A stretch of DNA of 15,958 nt from Leptofilum sp041987425 (GTDB taxonomy: Bacteria > Chloroflexota > Anaerolineae > Promineifilales > Promineifilaceae), in the NCBI GenBank assembly GCA_041987425.1, contig JBHIWP010000101.1, forward strand, positions 1 to 15,958, read 5' to 3'. The notes below the pieces were generated by a model. That model did not search any database and was not told the DNA's origin. It was given only the letters and a program-made list of their open reading frames with translations. Below, piece after piece: positions 1 to 7,501 of the stretch (the stretch's first letter is position 1; each line of letters begins with the position of its first letter). The position numbers and the translations under genes were made by a program.

Positions 1-74
1 GATGACAGTCATTGGCAACTCCTGTTATTTTGAAATGGTCTACTTCTAATTTAACAGGTTTGCTGGCTGTCATC
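1..74. repeat. Long imperfect inverted repeat / RNA hairpin
   Basis: Three nested complementary arms are visible: GATGACAG (1-8) with CTGTCATC (67-74), GCAA (15-18) with TTGC (60-63), and CCTGTTA (21-27) with TAACAGG (52-58). Bases 12-14 can add three G-U pairs with 64-66. That makes 19 Watson-Crick pairs plus 3 wobbles around a 24-nt loop. A T-rich run follows at 80-89. The outer arm begins at the window edge, so the repeat may extend further left. It could be the terminator of an upstream gene, a structured leader for the acetyltransferase at 132, or part of a small mobile repeat; the sequence does not decide between them. The remaining leader, 90-131, shows no convincing promoter. Confidence 0.55.
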
Positions 75-131
75 TCATCTTTTTATTTTGTGTCAGGTAG
101 CTAGTTTACTTTTCACTAAACGGGCCAACTG

Positions 132-983
132 ATGAAAGTGACAAGCTTTAAGAATGCAACTGAATTCTTAGAAACCTCGTTGACTTATTTAGAGGAAAAC
201 GAGGCGTTGAATGGCCTGCTGCTGGGCATTGCCTTTCGCTTGAGCTGGGGCGCACCGCGGCGGCGGAATCGGCCGTTTTTGGCAGTGGTAGAGGACGACG
301 GGGAATTGGTTGGCGCAGCCGTGATGACTCCGCCGCGTAAGCTGGTCTTATACAGCCATTTGTCGGACTGCCAGGCCGTGATAGAGGCGATTTGGGGCGC
401 GGTGAACGGCAGCCGCTGGACAGTGCCTGGGGTGCTGGGTCCCGCCAATGTGGCCGATGTCTGGGCAGAGAGGTGGGCAGATGTGAACGGCCGTTCCCCC
501 AAACCAGGCATGAGGCAGCGCGTCTTTGAACTGCGCCAGTTAGGGCCGCTTACTCTGCCTACCGGCAGGCTCCGTCCGGCCTCCGCTGATGATTTTGCTC
601 GTGTGGTAGATTGGGTGCAGGCATTCCATGAAGATGCTAACATTCGAGATGATCTGGAATCGGCTGAACTGCTGGCCCGGAGCAAAATCCAAAATGGAGA
701 CCTGTTTTTGTGGGAAAATGAGGCAGGTGAACCGGTGTCGATGGCAGCGAAAGCCCGACCAACCCGGCACGGCATTACCGTTTCGCTGGTGTATACGCCT
801 GCGGCGCGGCGCGGTCGTGGTTATGCCACTGCCTGCGTGGCTACGCTCAGCCAGCAGCTTTTGGACGAAGGCTACCACTTTTGCACGCTGTTTACCGATT
901 TGAGCAATCCAGTGTCAAACCACGTTTATGAAAAGATTGGGTATACGGCCGTTGCCGATTTTCACGAATACTACTTTGATTGA
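132..983 (+). CDS. GNAT-family N-acetyltransferase
   Basis: This 283-residue protein probably transfers an acetyl group from acetyl-CoA to an unidentified amine in the cytoplasm. The C-terminal half (about 145-283) is a GNAT domain. Motif A is clear: a beta strand (VSLVYTP, 217-223) runs into RRGRGYA (226-232), matching the Q/R-x-x-G-x-G/A pyrophosphate loop, followed by a helix. Motif B is the SNHVYEKIGY segment (262-271). The N-terminal half (1-140) is less conserved and resembles the degenerate first half of two-domain GNATs. ATG 132 has no good ribosome-binding site, but no better in-frame start lies upstream. The gene contains two ACGGCCGT palindromes (487, 945); the second encodes the TAV after the conserved IGY. 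It is separated by 57 bases from the next gene and has no evident functional link to the operon further down. The substrate is unknown. Confidence 0.85.
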   Translation: MKVTSFKNATEFLETSLTYLEENEALNGLLLGIAFRLSWGAPRRRNRPFLAVVEDDGELVGAAVMTPPRKLVLYSHLSDCQAVIEAIWGAVNGSRWTVPGVLGPANVADVWAERWADVNGRSPKPGMRQRVFELRQLGPLTLPTGRLRPASADDFARVVDWVQAFHEDANIRDDLESAELLARSKIQNGDLFLWENEAGEPVSMAAKARPTRHGITVSLVYTPAARRGRGYATACVATLSQQLLDEGYHFCTLFTDLSNPVSNHVYEKIGYTAVADFHEYYFD

Positions 984-1040
984 TTCTTATCAAATGCAAT
1001 TGAAGGCTCTTAGATACGAAAAACTGAAGGCAGGTAACCA

Positions 1041-2009
1041 ATGAGTAATTTCAACCTTAAAACGATGAATATCACCCGCCTGGTGGGCGTAGCCTTTTTG
1101 GCCTTAGCCTTCATTTTTGGCGTTTCTGGTTTTCTCAATCAGCATCCTGGCCGCATTACTTTTAGCGACGTAGTGGAGGATTTTTATGCCAATATCAGCT
1201 CTGAGCTATTTAGCATTGCCACCACCGTGCTGCTCATCGATTACCTGAACGAGCGCCGTGAGGATCAGCGGCGCAAGGAACTGCTGATTCGTGAGCTGAG
1301 CAGCACCAGCAACGCCATTGCCCTGCGAGCTGTTGCCGAACTGAAGGCCGATGGCTGGCTGGCCGATGGCGCGCTGCATGGCGCTAGCTTCGTAGAAGCC
1401 AATCTAAATAATGCCGTGCTGAAAGGCGCTTCTTTTGTGGGGGCAAACTTTGAACGAGCCCAACTTAATCGGGTCGATTTTACCCAGGCGGATTTAACGG
1501 GGGTGACCTTTGAAGGCGCTAAGATGGAAGAAGCCGATTTGCGTGGGGCCAAATTAGCCGAGGCCCAATTTGCCCGTGCCGACATGACGGGCGTTAAGCT
1601 TACGGGCCAGGATCTGCATAACGTCAATCTCTTTGGCGCAGAAATCAATAATGCCAATCTGGACGAAGTAAATCTGAATGACGCCAAAATCAACGGACTG
1701 GACTTGCGGGGCTCCAGTTTGCGCAAGGCTCAGCTGCGCAAGGCCAAGCTCCACTTTGTGAACCTGAAGGGCGGCACGCTGAGCGAGGCGAATTTAGAAA
1801 AGGCAAATTTAAATGGAGCCAATCTGTCTGGCGCTTACCTGAATTGGACCAATTTGCGCGAGGCCTATTTGTTCAATGCTGATCTAACGGGAGCAGACTT
1901 GAGCGGTGCGGATCTAACCGGGGCGCGGGTGACGCCGGAACAGTTGGCGAGCGTCAAGTCCTTGAAAAACGCGACGCTGCCAGATGGAACAAAGAAAGCA
2001 GGGGCATGA
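1041..2009 (+). CDS. Membrane-anchored pentapeptide-repeat protein
   Basis: The 322-residue product has two hydrophobic segments near the N-terminus (about 14-32 and 55-67), then a charged stretch (ERREDQRRKELLIREL, 71-86) predicted to be cytoplasmic helix. From about 111 to 295 comes an almost unbroken array of pentapeptides of the A(D/N)LxG type, around 37 repeats or nine coils of a right-handed quadrilateral beta-helix. The tail (296-322) is repeat-free. Pentapeptide folds are scaffolds: some mimic DNA and shield gyrase, most have no known role. The membrane anchor makes a gyrase-protection role unlikely, so a membrane-linked scaffolding role is a guess. Start ATG 1041 is preceded by AGG-rich sequence (1028-1034). 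The stop lies 31 bases before the preferred start of the regulator gene, so the two may be co-transcribed. It lacks the ACGGCCGT palindrome common elsewhere in the window. Confidence 0.82.
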   Translation: MSNFNLKTMNITRLVGVAFLALAFIFGVSGFLNQHPGRITFSDVVEDFYANISSELFSIATTVLLIDYLNERREDQRRKELLIRELSSTSNAIALRAVAELKADGWLADGALHGASFVEANLNNAVLKGASFVGANFERAQLNRVDFTQADLTGVTFEGAKMEEADLRGAKLAEAQFARADMTGVKLTGQDLHNVNLFGAEINNANLDEVNLNDAKINGLDLRGSSLRKAQLRKAKLHFVNLKGGTLSEANLEKANLNGANLSGAYLNWTNLREAYLFNADLTGADLSGADLTGARVTPEQLASVKSLKNATLPDGTKKAGA

Positions 2010-2040
2010 CACCGTTTCGGGCTATTTGGGGGTGCCGCGT

Positions 2041-5000
2041 ATGACCAGACCTGCAGTGCTGATTCGGACCAAGCTCTCGCCGCCGCGCTTGCCGCGCCAT
2101 ACGCTGCAGCGCGCGCGCGTGCTCGCCCAGCTGGCGGCCGCGCAGGAGTATCGCCTGACGGTGGTGCAGGCGGGTACGGGGTACGGCAAGAGCACGGCGC
2201 TTTCAGCCTTTGCGGCGCAGGTGGAGCGAGCCGCCTGGTATCATCTTCAAGTTGAGGATGCAGACCCCCACGTTTTTTTGCGCCATCTCACTTTTAGCTT
2301 GAAAACGGCCGTTCCCCACATTTCTGATCGCCCACTGGCGCTGCTAGAACAGTGGGAGCTGGGGCCGGGCGATGAGGTATGGACGGACGTCACCCAAACG
2401 CTGCTAAACGAAGTGTTGGCCCAGGCAGATGAGGACATTTTTCTGGTTTTAGACGACGTGCATGTTTTACAAGAAACGGCCGTTTCCCTGCGCATCCTCA
2501 ATTATCTAATTAGCCACGCACCCAATAATTTGCACATTATTTTGGCTACCCGCTACCCGCTGTCGCTGCCAAATTTGCGTCGCTGGCGCGTGCGGGGCGA
2601 TCTATATGCCATCAGCCAGGAAGATCTGGAATTCACCCCAGAAGAAACAGCCATCTTTTTTAAGAAACAGTACGGCATCACCCTTAGTCCGGCCCAGGTG
2701 AACCTGCTCACGGAACGGGTGGAGGGCTGGCCAATTGCCCTGCCCCTGGTTGGGCAGCGTTTGCAAAATGGCAGCAATTTGGAGGAGGCGCTGGGGCAGC
2801 TGTCTGGTTCTGCTGGAGATCTGTTTGTTTATCTGGCGCAGGAAGTGCTAGAGCAGCTGCCGCCGGACATTCAGCACTTTTTGGCGGAAACGGCCGTGCT
2901 GCGCCAAATGACCGCCTCGCTGTGCGATGAGCTGCGCCAGCAGAAAGACAGTGCGCTTATCCTCACTTATTTGCACGAAAACAGCCTCTTTATTGTCGAT
3001 CTGGGCGATGGGCATGCCCGTTACCATCACCTGTTTCGAGAACTATTGTTGACCCAACAAGAAAAAAAGATAGTTTGCCAGTTACACCTGCGAGCTGCCC
3101 GCATTTTGCAGGCAGGCGGCGATCCAGAAAGCGCCATTTACCATTTTCTGGCGGCGGAAACGTATGCAGAAACGGCCGAATTACTTACCCAGATTGGTCG
3201 CCGCTTCATTCAAGGGGGCCAGCTAGATACGCTCTCTGCCTGGATTGGTCGCCTGCCGCCAGACGTTCTGGCAGAACACCCGCCTCTGCTGGCCTTCCTG
3301 GGCGATATTGCCCGATTGCGCAGCCGCTTTGATGAAGCGCTGGCCTGGTACCAGCAGGCAGAAGCCTACAGCCGTGCGCGCAACGACCTGCCTGCCATCG
3401 GTCAGGCGCTGCGCGGTCAGGCGCGTGTTTATCTGGACACCGTAGATTCAGTCCGGGCAGAGGGGGTGCTGCAAGAAGCGCTCCGCTTCTCTGATGGTCA
3501 GGATGACCGGGACAGCCGGGCGCGGCTGCTGGAGCTGCTGGCAGAAAACTTGCTTAACCAGGGCCGCCCCGACGAATCTGAGCGGTATCGGGCCCAGGCG
3601 CGTGAACTGCGCCAGGAAGGGCCAGGCAAAGCAGAACTGTCTATTCGAGTCATGCTGCGCACGGGGCGATTGGCCGAAGCGCGCCGCTTGCTGGAAGAAA
3701 TGCTTTCAGCAGAACAGCAGGAACCGGTGCTTCGCCCCCGGGCTCATCGGGAAACGCTGCTGCTGCTTTCGCTGATTCTGGCTATGGAGGGGGAGCGCGA
3801 AAAATCGTTTCACTGTGCCATTGAAGGCACGGCGCGTGGTCAGGCATTGCGCTCGCCGTTTGTTACGGCCGTAGGCTACATGCGCCAGGGGCATGCCTGG
3901 CTGCTAAATAAAGACGCACCCGCAGCCAGCGAAGCCGCCCGCTGCTTTGAAGAAGCCATTCGTATCAGCAACACGCTGCAGGTCCCCCGCCTGAAAGTGG
4001 AAGCCTGTTGGGGATTAACACAGGCGTATGGCTTTCGCGGCGATCTGGAAAAGGCGCAGCAGATGGCCAGTGAAGGGCTGACAATTGCCCAGGGGGCGGG
4101 GGATGAGTGGGTATCTGCCTGCATTCACCTGACGTTGGGCGCTTCTTATGCCCTGACTGAGGATTGGAAGACGGCCGTTTCCTGGATTATGCAGGCCAGC
4201 AGTGCCTTTCGCGACTGTGGCGACACCTATGGTGAAACGGTTGCCTACCTCTGGCTCTGTTTCATCTGGCACGCCAGTGGCGATCTGCTCCGGCTGGAGC
4301 GTGATCTTGATGATTTTCTTCAGCTGGTTGAAGCGCACAGCTACGACTTCCTCTTTATCAACAAAACGCTCATGGGACCGCCAGACCCGCGCTCGCTAGT
4401 GCCCCTTTTGCTGTATGCACGAGAGCATTCGTCGCAAACGGCCGTGGCCCAGCGGCTGCTGGGGCAGCTTGGCCTGGCACAAATTGACTTCCATCCCGGC
4501 TACCGTTTGCGGGTCCAGCTGCTAGGGACATTTAATTTGTGGCGCGGCCCAGAAGCAGTTCCCGCTGGAGAATGGAAACGACAAAAAGCCCGGCAGCTAT
4601 TCTTGTTTTTTCTAACCCACCGCCATTCATTGTGGGAAAAGGAACAAATTTCCGATCTGCTCTGGCCAGAGCTGGAGCCCGATGCCGCTGAGCGGGACTT
4701 CAAAATAGCCTACAGCGCCCTCACAAAGGTGCTGGAGCCGCACCGGGAGCGTCACGCACCTTCCGCCTTTATTTTTCGGGATGGATCCCGCTATGGCTTG
4801 CGCTCTGAGGCGGATAGCTGGATAGATGTTCAGGAGTTTGACAGCCAGATAGCACAAGGAGATGCGCTATTCTTGAAGGATGAAGCTCAAGCTATTGATC
4901 ATTATCAGCGCGCCCTGGCTCTTTACGATGGGGAGTATTTACAGGAATATCCTTTTGAGGAGTGGACCAGCGCGGAGCGCGAGCGGCTGCTGACGCAATA

Positions 5001-5265
5001 CCTGCGTACAGCAGAGCGCGTGGCTGCCAGCCTGCTCGCCCAGGGGAAGGCGGACGAAGCCCTGCAAATGGCTCAGGCAATCTTAAACCAGGACCCCTGT
5101 TGGGAGAATACCTATCGCATTCTAATGCAGGCCCATGTGCAAATGGGAAACCGCGCCCAGGCCATGCGCACCTACCAGCGCTGCGTTGAGACGCTGCAAA
5201 ACGAATTAGGAGTCCCGCCTACGGAAAAAACCGTTCAACTGTGGCGTGAAATCAGCAGCTTGTAA
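2041..5265 (+). CDS. MalT-like STAND ATPase fused to SARP-type winged helix and BTAD domain (transcriptional regulator)
   Basis: This 1074-residue protein is a large signal-transducing activator. The N-terminal NTPase begins with the RTKLSPPRLP motif usual for MalT-like proteins, has a Walker A loop AGTGYGKST (44-52) and a Walker B strand FLVLDDVH (134-141), and ends with a RYHHLFRELL segment near 327. Residues about 350-800 are helical repeats of TPR type, probably the sensory part. Instead of MalT's LuxR helix-turn-helix, the C-terminus carries an OmpR/SARP-type winged helix (about 823-920, with QKARQLFLFFLTHRH) and a bacterial transcriptional activation domain (about 927-1072). ATG 2041 is chosen because the family's conserved start follows it and GGGGG lies at 2028-2032. 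An in-frame ATG at 1984 would overlap the previous gene and lacks a ribosome site. Heptamer repeats begin at its own stop codon, pointing to the downstream operon as target. Six ACGGCCGT palindromes lie inside it. The ligand is unknown. Confidence 0.88.
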   Translation: MTRPAVLIRTKLSPPRLPRHTLQRARVLAQLAAAQEYRLTVVQAGTGYGKSTALSAFAAQVERAAWYHLQVEDADPHVFLRHLTFSLKTAVPHISDRPLALLEQWELGPGDEVWTDVTQTLLNEVLAQADEDIFLVLDDVHVLQETAVSLRILNYLISHAPNNLHIILATRYPLSLPNLRRWRVRGDLYAISQEDLEFTPEETAIFFKKQYGITLSPAQVNLLTERVEGWPIALPLVGQRLQNGSNLEEALGQLSGSAGDLFVYLAQEVLEQLPPDIQHFLAETAVLRQMTASLCDELRQQKDSALILTYLHENSLFIVDLGDGHARYHHLFRELLLTQQEKKIVCQLHLRAARILQAGGDPESAIYHFLAAETYAETAELLTQIGRRFIQGGQLDTLSAWIGRLPPDVLAEHPPLLAFLGDIARLRSRFDEALAWYQQAEAYSRARNDLPAIGQALRGQARVYLDTVDSVRAEGVLQEALRFSDGQDDRDSRARLLELLAENLLNQGRPDESERYRAQARELRQEGPGKAELSIRVMLRTGRLAEARRLLEEMLSAEQQEPVLRPRAHRETLLLLSLILAMEGEREKSFHCAIEGTARGQALRSPFVTAVGYMRQGHAWLLNKDAPAASEAARCFEEAIRISNTLQVPRLKVEACWGLTQAYGFRGDLEKAQQMASEGLTIAQGAGDEWVSACIHLTLGASYALTEDWKTAVSWIMQASSAFRDCGDTYGETVAYLWLCFIWHASGDLLRLERDLDDFLQLVEAHSYDFLFINKTLMGPPDPRSLVPLLLYAREHSSQTAVAQRLLGQLGLAQIDFHPGYRLRVQLLGTFNLWRGPEAVPAGEWKRQKARQLFLFFLTHRHSLWEKEQISDLLWPELEPDAAERDFKIAYSALTKVLEPHRERHAPSAFIFRDGSRYGLRSEADSWIDVQEFDSQIAQGDALFLKDEAQAIDHYQRALALYDGEYLQEYPFEEWTSAERERLLTQYLRTAERVAASLLAQGKADEALQMAQAILNQDPCWENTYRILMQAHVQMGNRAQAMRTYQRCVETLQNELGVPPTEKTVQLWREISSL

Positions 5266-5290
5266 CTAACAATGTAACTTGTATGTAACT
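5261..5290 (+). promoter_or_regulatory. Three TGTAACT direct heptamers, candidate SARP operator
   Basis: TGTAACT occurs at 5261-5267, 5273-5279 and 5284-5290, start-to-start distances 12 and 11 bp, so all three copies fall on roughly the same face of the helix. SARP-family activators are known to bind tandem heptamers with about 11-bp periodicity, the last one about 8 bp before the -10 box. Here a weak -10-like TACGCT lies at 5300-5305, nine bases after the last copy. The array directly follows a gene encoding a SARP/BTAD output domain and precedes the hydrolase operon. The first copy overlaps the regulator's TAA. No second array of this heptamer was seen in the window; one isolated reverse-orientation copy lies at 3080-3086 inside the regulator gene. 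Confidence 0.6.
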
Positions 5291-5343
5291 CCTTTTTGCT
5301 ACGCTTATGAGCACAGTTTCTACACTGAGGAAGGAGAAGACAT

Positions 5344-6399
5344 ATGCCCACTGTTCCTACCCTTGACGGTATTGCGTCACAAATGGTGCAAACTGGCCGC
5401 ATCAATACGCATGTTTTGTCGTGCGGCTCCCCGGAAAATCCCCCTATTGTTTTGATTCATGGTAACGCTTCGGCCGCCACTTTTTTTGAAGAGTTAATGC
5501 TGGCCTTGGGCGACAGCTACTACTGTATTGCGCCAGATTTGCGCGGCTATGGCGACACGGAAGATTTGCTGGTTGACGCCACGCGCGGCGCTCGAGACTG
5601 GTCTGACGATCTGGCGGCCCTATTTGACGCCCTAAATTTAAAGCAGGCCCATGTTTTGGGCTGGTCGCTCGGCGCGGGCGTGGTCATGCAGTTTGCGCTG
5701 GATTATCCAGAGCGCGTGCTCTCTTTGATCCTGGAAAGCCCGGTTAGCCCGTATGGGTTTGGCGGCACAAAAGATGAAACGGGTACGCCTTGCTATGCTG
5801 ATTTTGCCGGGTCTGGTGGCGGGACGGTGAATCCGGATTTTGTGACTCGCTTGCGCGGCGGTGACCGAAGCACCGAAAACCCCAATTCGCCCCGAAACGT
5901 GATGAATGCATTTTATTACAAACCACCGTTCCAGGCGGAGCGCGAAGAAGCCTTTCTGTCGGCACTGCTGTTGGAGCGAGTGGGCGAGCAAAGTTACCCA
6001 GGCGACATGACGCTTTCGGATAACTGGCCGAATATTGCGCCGGGAAAGTGGGGACCGATTAACGCTCTGACGCCTGCCTTCTTTGACACCAGCGCGCTGG
6101 TAGAGCTAGCCAACAAGCCGCCCGTCCTCTGGATTCGCGGGGATTCAGACCAGATTGTGTCCGACACCTCATTTTTTGATTTGGGGACACTGGGCCAGAT
6201 GGAATTTGTGCCGGGCTGGCCGGGCGCGGATCTGTTTCCGCCACAGCCCATGGTGGCCCAAACGCGGGCGGTGCTGGAGGAGTACCAGGCGAACAACGGC
6301 CGTTACCACGAAATTGTCTTTGAGGATTGCGGCCACAGCCCCCACATCGAAAAGCCAGCTGAGTTTGAAGCGGCGCTCCGCTCATTTTTGGGGGAGTAA
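5344..6399 (+). CDS. Alpha/beta-fold hydrolase 1
   Basis: This 351-residue enzyme has a complete alpha/beta-hydrolase signature. The oxyanion-hole HGNAS motif is at 39-43, the nucleophile elbow GWSLGAG places Ser at 108, the acid is probably Asp267 in RGDSD, and the base is His331 in DCGHSPH. An enlarged cap or lid segment (about 133-250) carries a Gly-rich stretch. Such enzymes hydrolyse esters, thioesters, lactones, C-halogen or ring-cleavage C-C bonds, and the sequence alone does not choose. There is no signal peptide, so it should be cytoplasmic. ATG 5344 has a strong AAGGAG at 5331-5336, seven bases upstream. It is the first gene after the heptamer array and starts the operon; a 9-base gap separates it from the small gene that follows. 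It contains one ACGGCCGT at 6296, read as Asn-Gly-Arg. Confidence 0.85.
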   Translation: MPTVPTLDGIASQMVQTGRINTHVLSCGSPENPPIVLIHGNASAATFFEELMLALGDSYYCIAPDLRGYGDTEDLLVDATRGARDWSDDLAALFDALNLKQAHVLGWSLGAGVVMQFALDYPERVLSLILESPVSPYGFGGTKDETGTPCYADFAGSGGGTVNPDFVTRLRGGDRSTENPNSPRNVMNAFYYKPPFQAEREEAFLSALLLERVGEQSYPGDMTLSDNWPNIAPGKWGPINALTPAFFDTSALVELANKPPVLWIRGDSDQIVSDTSFFDLGTLGQMEFVPGWPGADLFPPQPMVAQTRAVLEEYQANNGRYHEIVFEDCGHSPHIEKPAEFEAALRSFLGE

Positions 6400-6408
6400 G
6401 GTATCCAC

Positions 6409-6603
6409 GTGGCTGATACGGCCGTTCACTCCTTTGTGATCCGCTTTGTGCAGGAAGATCCGACCTTGGCCGACTGGCGGGGCTTTATTCAGCATGTGCA
6501 GACCCACGAGGAGCTGCGCTTTACCCGCATGCAAGAAGCCATCCAGTTTATGAACCGCTTTGTAGCTGCCGGGCAAAATGACGCGCTCTGGCAATCTGAC
6601 TAA
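6409..6603 (+). CDS. Small uncharacterised protein (64 residues)
   Basis: I do not recognise a characterised family. The product is soluble, has no membrane segment or Cys pair, and reads as a short strand (SFVIRFVQED) followed by WRGFIQHVQTHEELRF and a helix (MQEAIQFMNRFV). The WRG-x-I-x-HVQ-x-x-EE pattern recalls short uncharacterised bacterial proteins, but this is from memory. The start is GTG 6409, with AAGG at 6398-6401, seven bases upstream. The gene is tightly packed, nine bases after hydrolase 1 and five bases before the ATG of hydrolase 2, which itself has no ribosome site. That packing, and the lack of any competing frame, is the main evidence that it is real. Codons 4-6 are an ACGGCCGT palindrome encoding Thr-Ala-Val. 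A role as accessory or regulatory partner of the flanking hydrolases is only a guess. Confidence 0.65.
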   Translation: MADTAVHSFVIRFVQEDPTLADWRGFIQHVQTHEELRFTRMQEAIQFMNRFVAAGQNDALWQSD

Positions 6604-6608
6604 ATTCT

Positions 6609-7454
6609 ATGAACGCAAAGCTTGTGCAAACCAACGGCATTTCTTTACACGCAGTCGACTATCCAGGCAATGGTCCAACTTTGCTGCTGCTGCCTGGCCT
6701 GACGGCCAACGCCCACAGCTTTAGCGGGTTGATTGCCGCCGGGTTGGCCCCTCGTTTTCACTGTGTGGCGCTGGATTTGCGCGGCCGCGGCCTGAGCGAC
6801 AAGCCGGAATCAGGCTATACCATGGCCGACCATGCCGCTGACGTATTGGGTGTTCTGGATGAGTTGGGATTAGAAACGGCCGTTCTCGTGGGGCACTCTT
6901 TTGGCGGGCTGTTGGGCTACTATTTGGCGGCCAAACATCCGCACCGTGTCGAACGCCTCGTGGCTATTGATGCCGCCAAGGCAGCGACCAATCCGGCCGT
7001 GGCCGAGATGATCAAGCCATCGCTGGCGCGCCTGGGTCAGGTGCTGCCCTCTGTGGAGGCCTATCTGGCAGCGATGAAGCAAATGCCGTTCCTGGAAGGG
7101 AAGTGGGACGAACATATTGAAGCGTATTATCGCGCCGATATGCGCGTCAATGATGACGGAACGGCGCAGCCTCAATCTACCCCGGAGGCAATTGCCGCCG
7201 CTATTGACGGTGTTATCAGCGAAGATTGGGAATCCGTTTTTGCTGCCATTGAGCAGCCCACACTGCTGATTAACGCCACGGAGCCTTACGGTCCTGCTGG
7301 CCCGCTGGTAACGCGTGAACAGGCAGAGGGAACGGTGGAACTGCTGGCGAACGGCCGTTACGCTCACGTACCCGGTAACCATGTGACGATGGTCTTTGGC
7401 GACAACGCCGCAAAAACGGCACAGGCCATCACACAATTCGTTCTGGAAGATTAG
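6609..7454 (+). CDS. Alpha/beta-fold hydrolase 2
   Basis: This 281-residue enzyme has the core of the fold: LPGLTANAHSF (28-38) near the oxyanion hole, DLRGRGLSDKP (56-66), the nucleophile elbow VGHSFGG with Ser97, and a C-terminal His258 in PGNHVTM. The acid is less clear: where most family members have G-x-x-D, this one has LLINATEPYG, so Glu225 or a displaced Asp may serve. The PGNHVTM ending is more like thioesterase-type hydrolases than like the preceding gene, so the two are not recent duplicates. The ATG follows the small gene's TAA by five bases and lacks a Shine-Dalgarno, which suggests translational coupling. It contains palindromes at 6876 (Thr-Ala-Val) and 7351 (Asn-Gly-Arg). A thioesterase or ester hydrolase acting on the acyl product of the neighbouring ligase and KAS III-like enzyme is plausible but unproven. 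Confidence 0.83.
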   Translation: MNAKLVQTNGISLHAVDYPGNGPTLLLLPGLTANAHSFSGLIAAGLAPRFHCVALDLRGRGLSDKPESGYTMADHAADVLGVLDELGLETAVLVGHSFGGLLGYYLAAKHPHRVERLVAIDAAKAATNPAVAEMIKPSLARLGQVLPSVEAYLAAMKQMPFLEGKWDEHIEAYYRADMRVNDDGTAQPQSTPEAIAAAIDGVISEDWESVFAAIEQPTLLINATEPYGPAGPLVTREQAEGTVELLANGRYAHVPGNHVTMVFGDNAAKTAQAITQFVLED

Positions 7455-7456
7455 CT

Positions 7457-7501
7457 ATGAAAGATCAACCAATCTCTAATCTTCGGTTTCAAGCGCTATG
7501 A
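7457..7501 (+). other. Possible 14-codon relay ORF overlapping the next start
   Basis: Two bases after the TAG of hydrolase 2 an ATG at 7457 opens a 14-codon frame. Its TGA (7499-7501) overlaps the ATG (7498-7500) of the KAS III-like gene as ATGA. The KAS III-like gene has no Shine-Dalgarno of its own, so ribosomes could terminate, restart, translate the short frame and restart again. Whether the peptide itself (MKDQPISNLRFQAL) matters is unknown; it may be only a coupling device or chance. Confidence 0.3.

Noticed and set aside
1984..2040. Longer regulator start at ATG 1984
   Set aside because: It overlaps the previous gene by 26 bases, lacks a ribosome site, and adds residues before the family's conserved RTKLSPP start.
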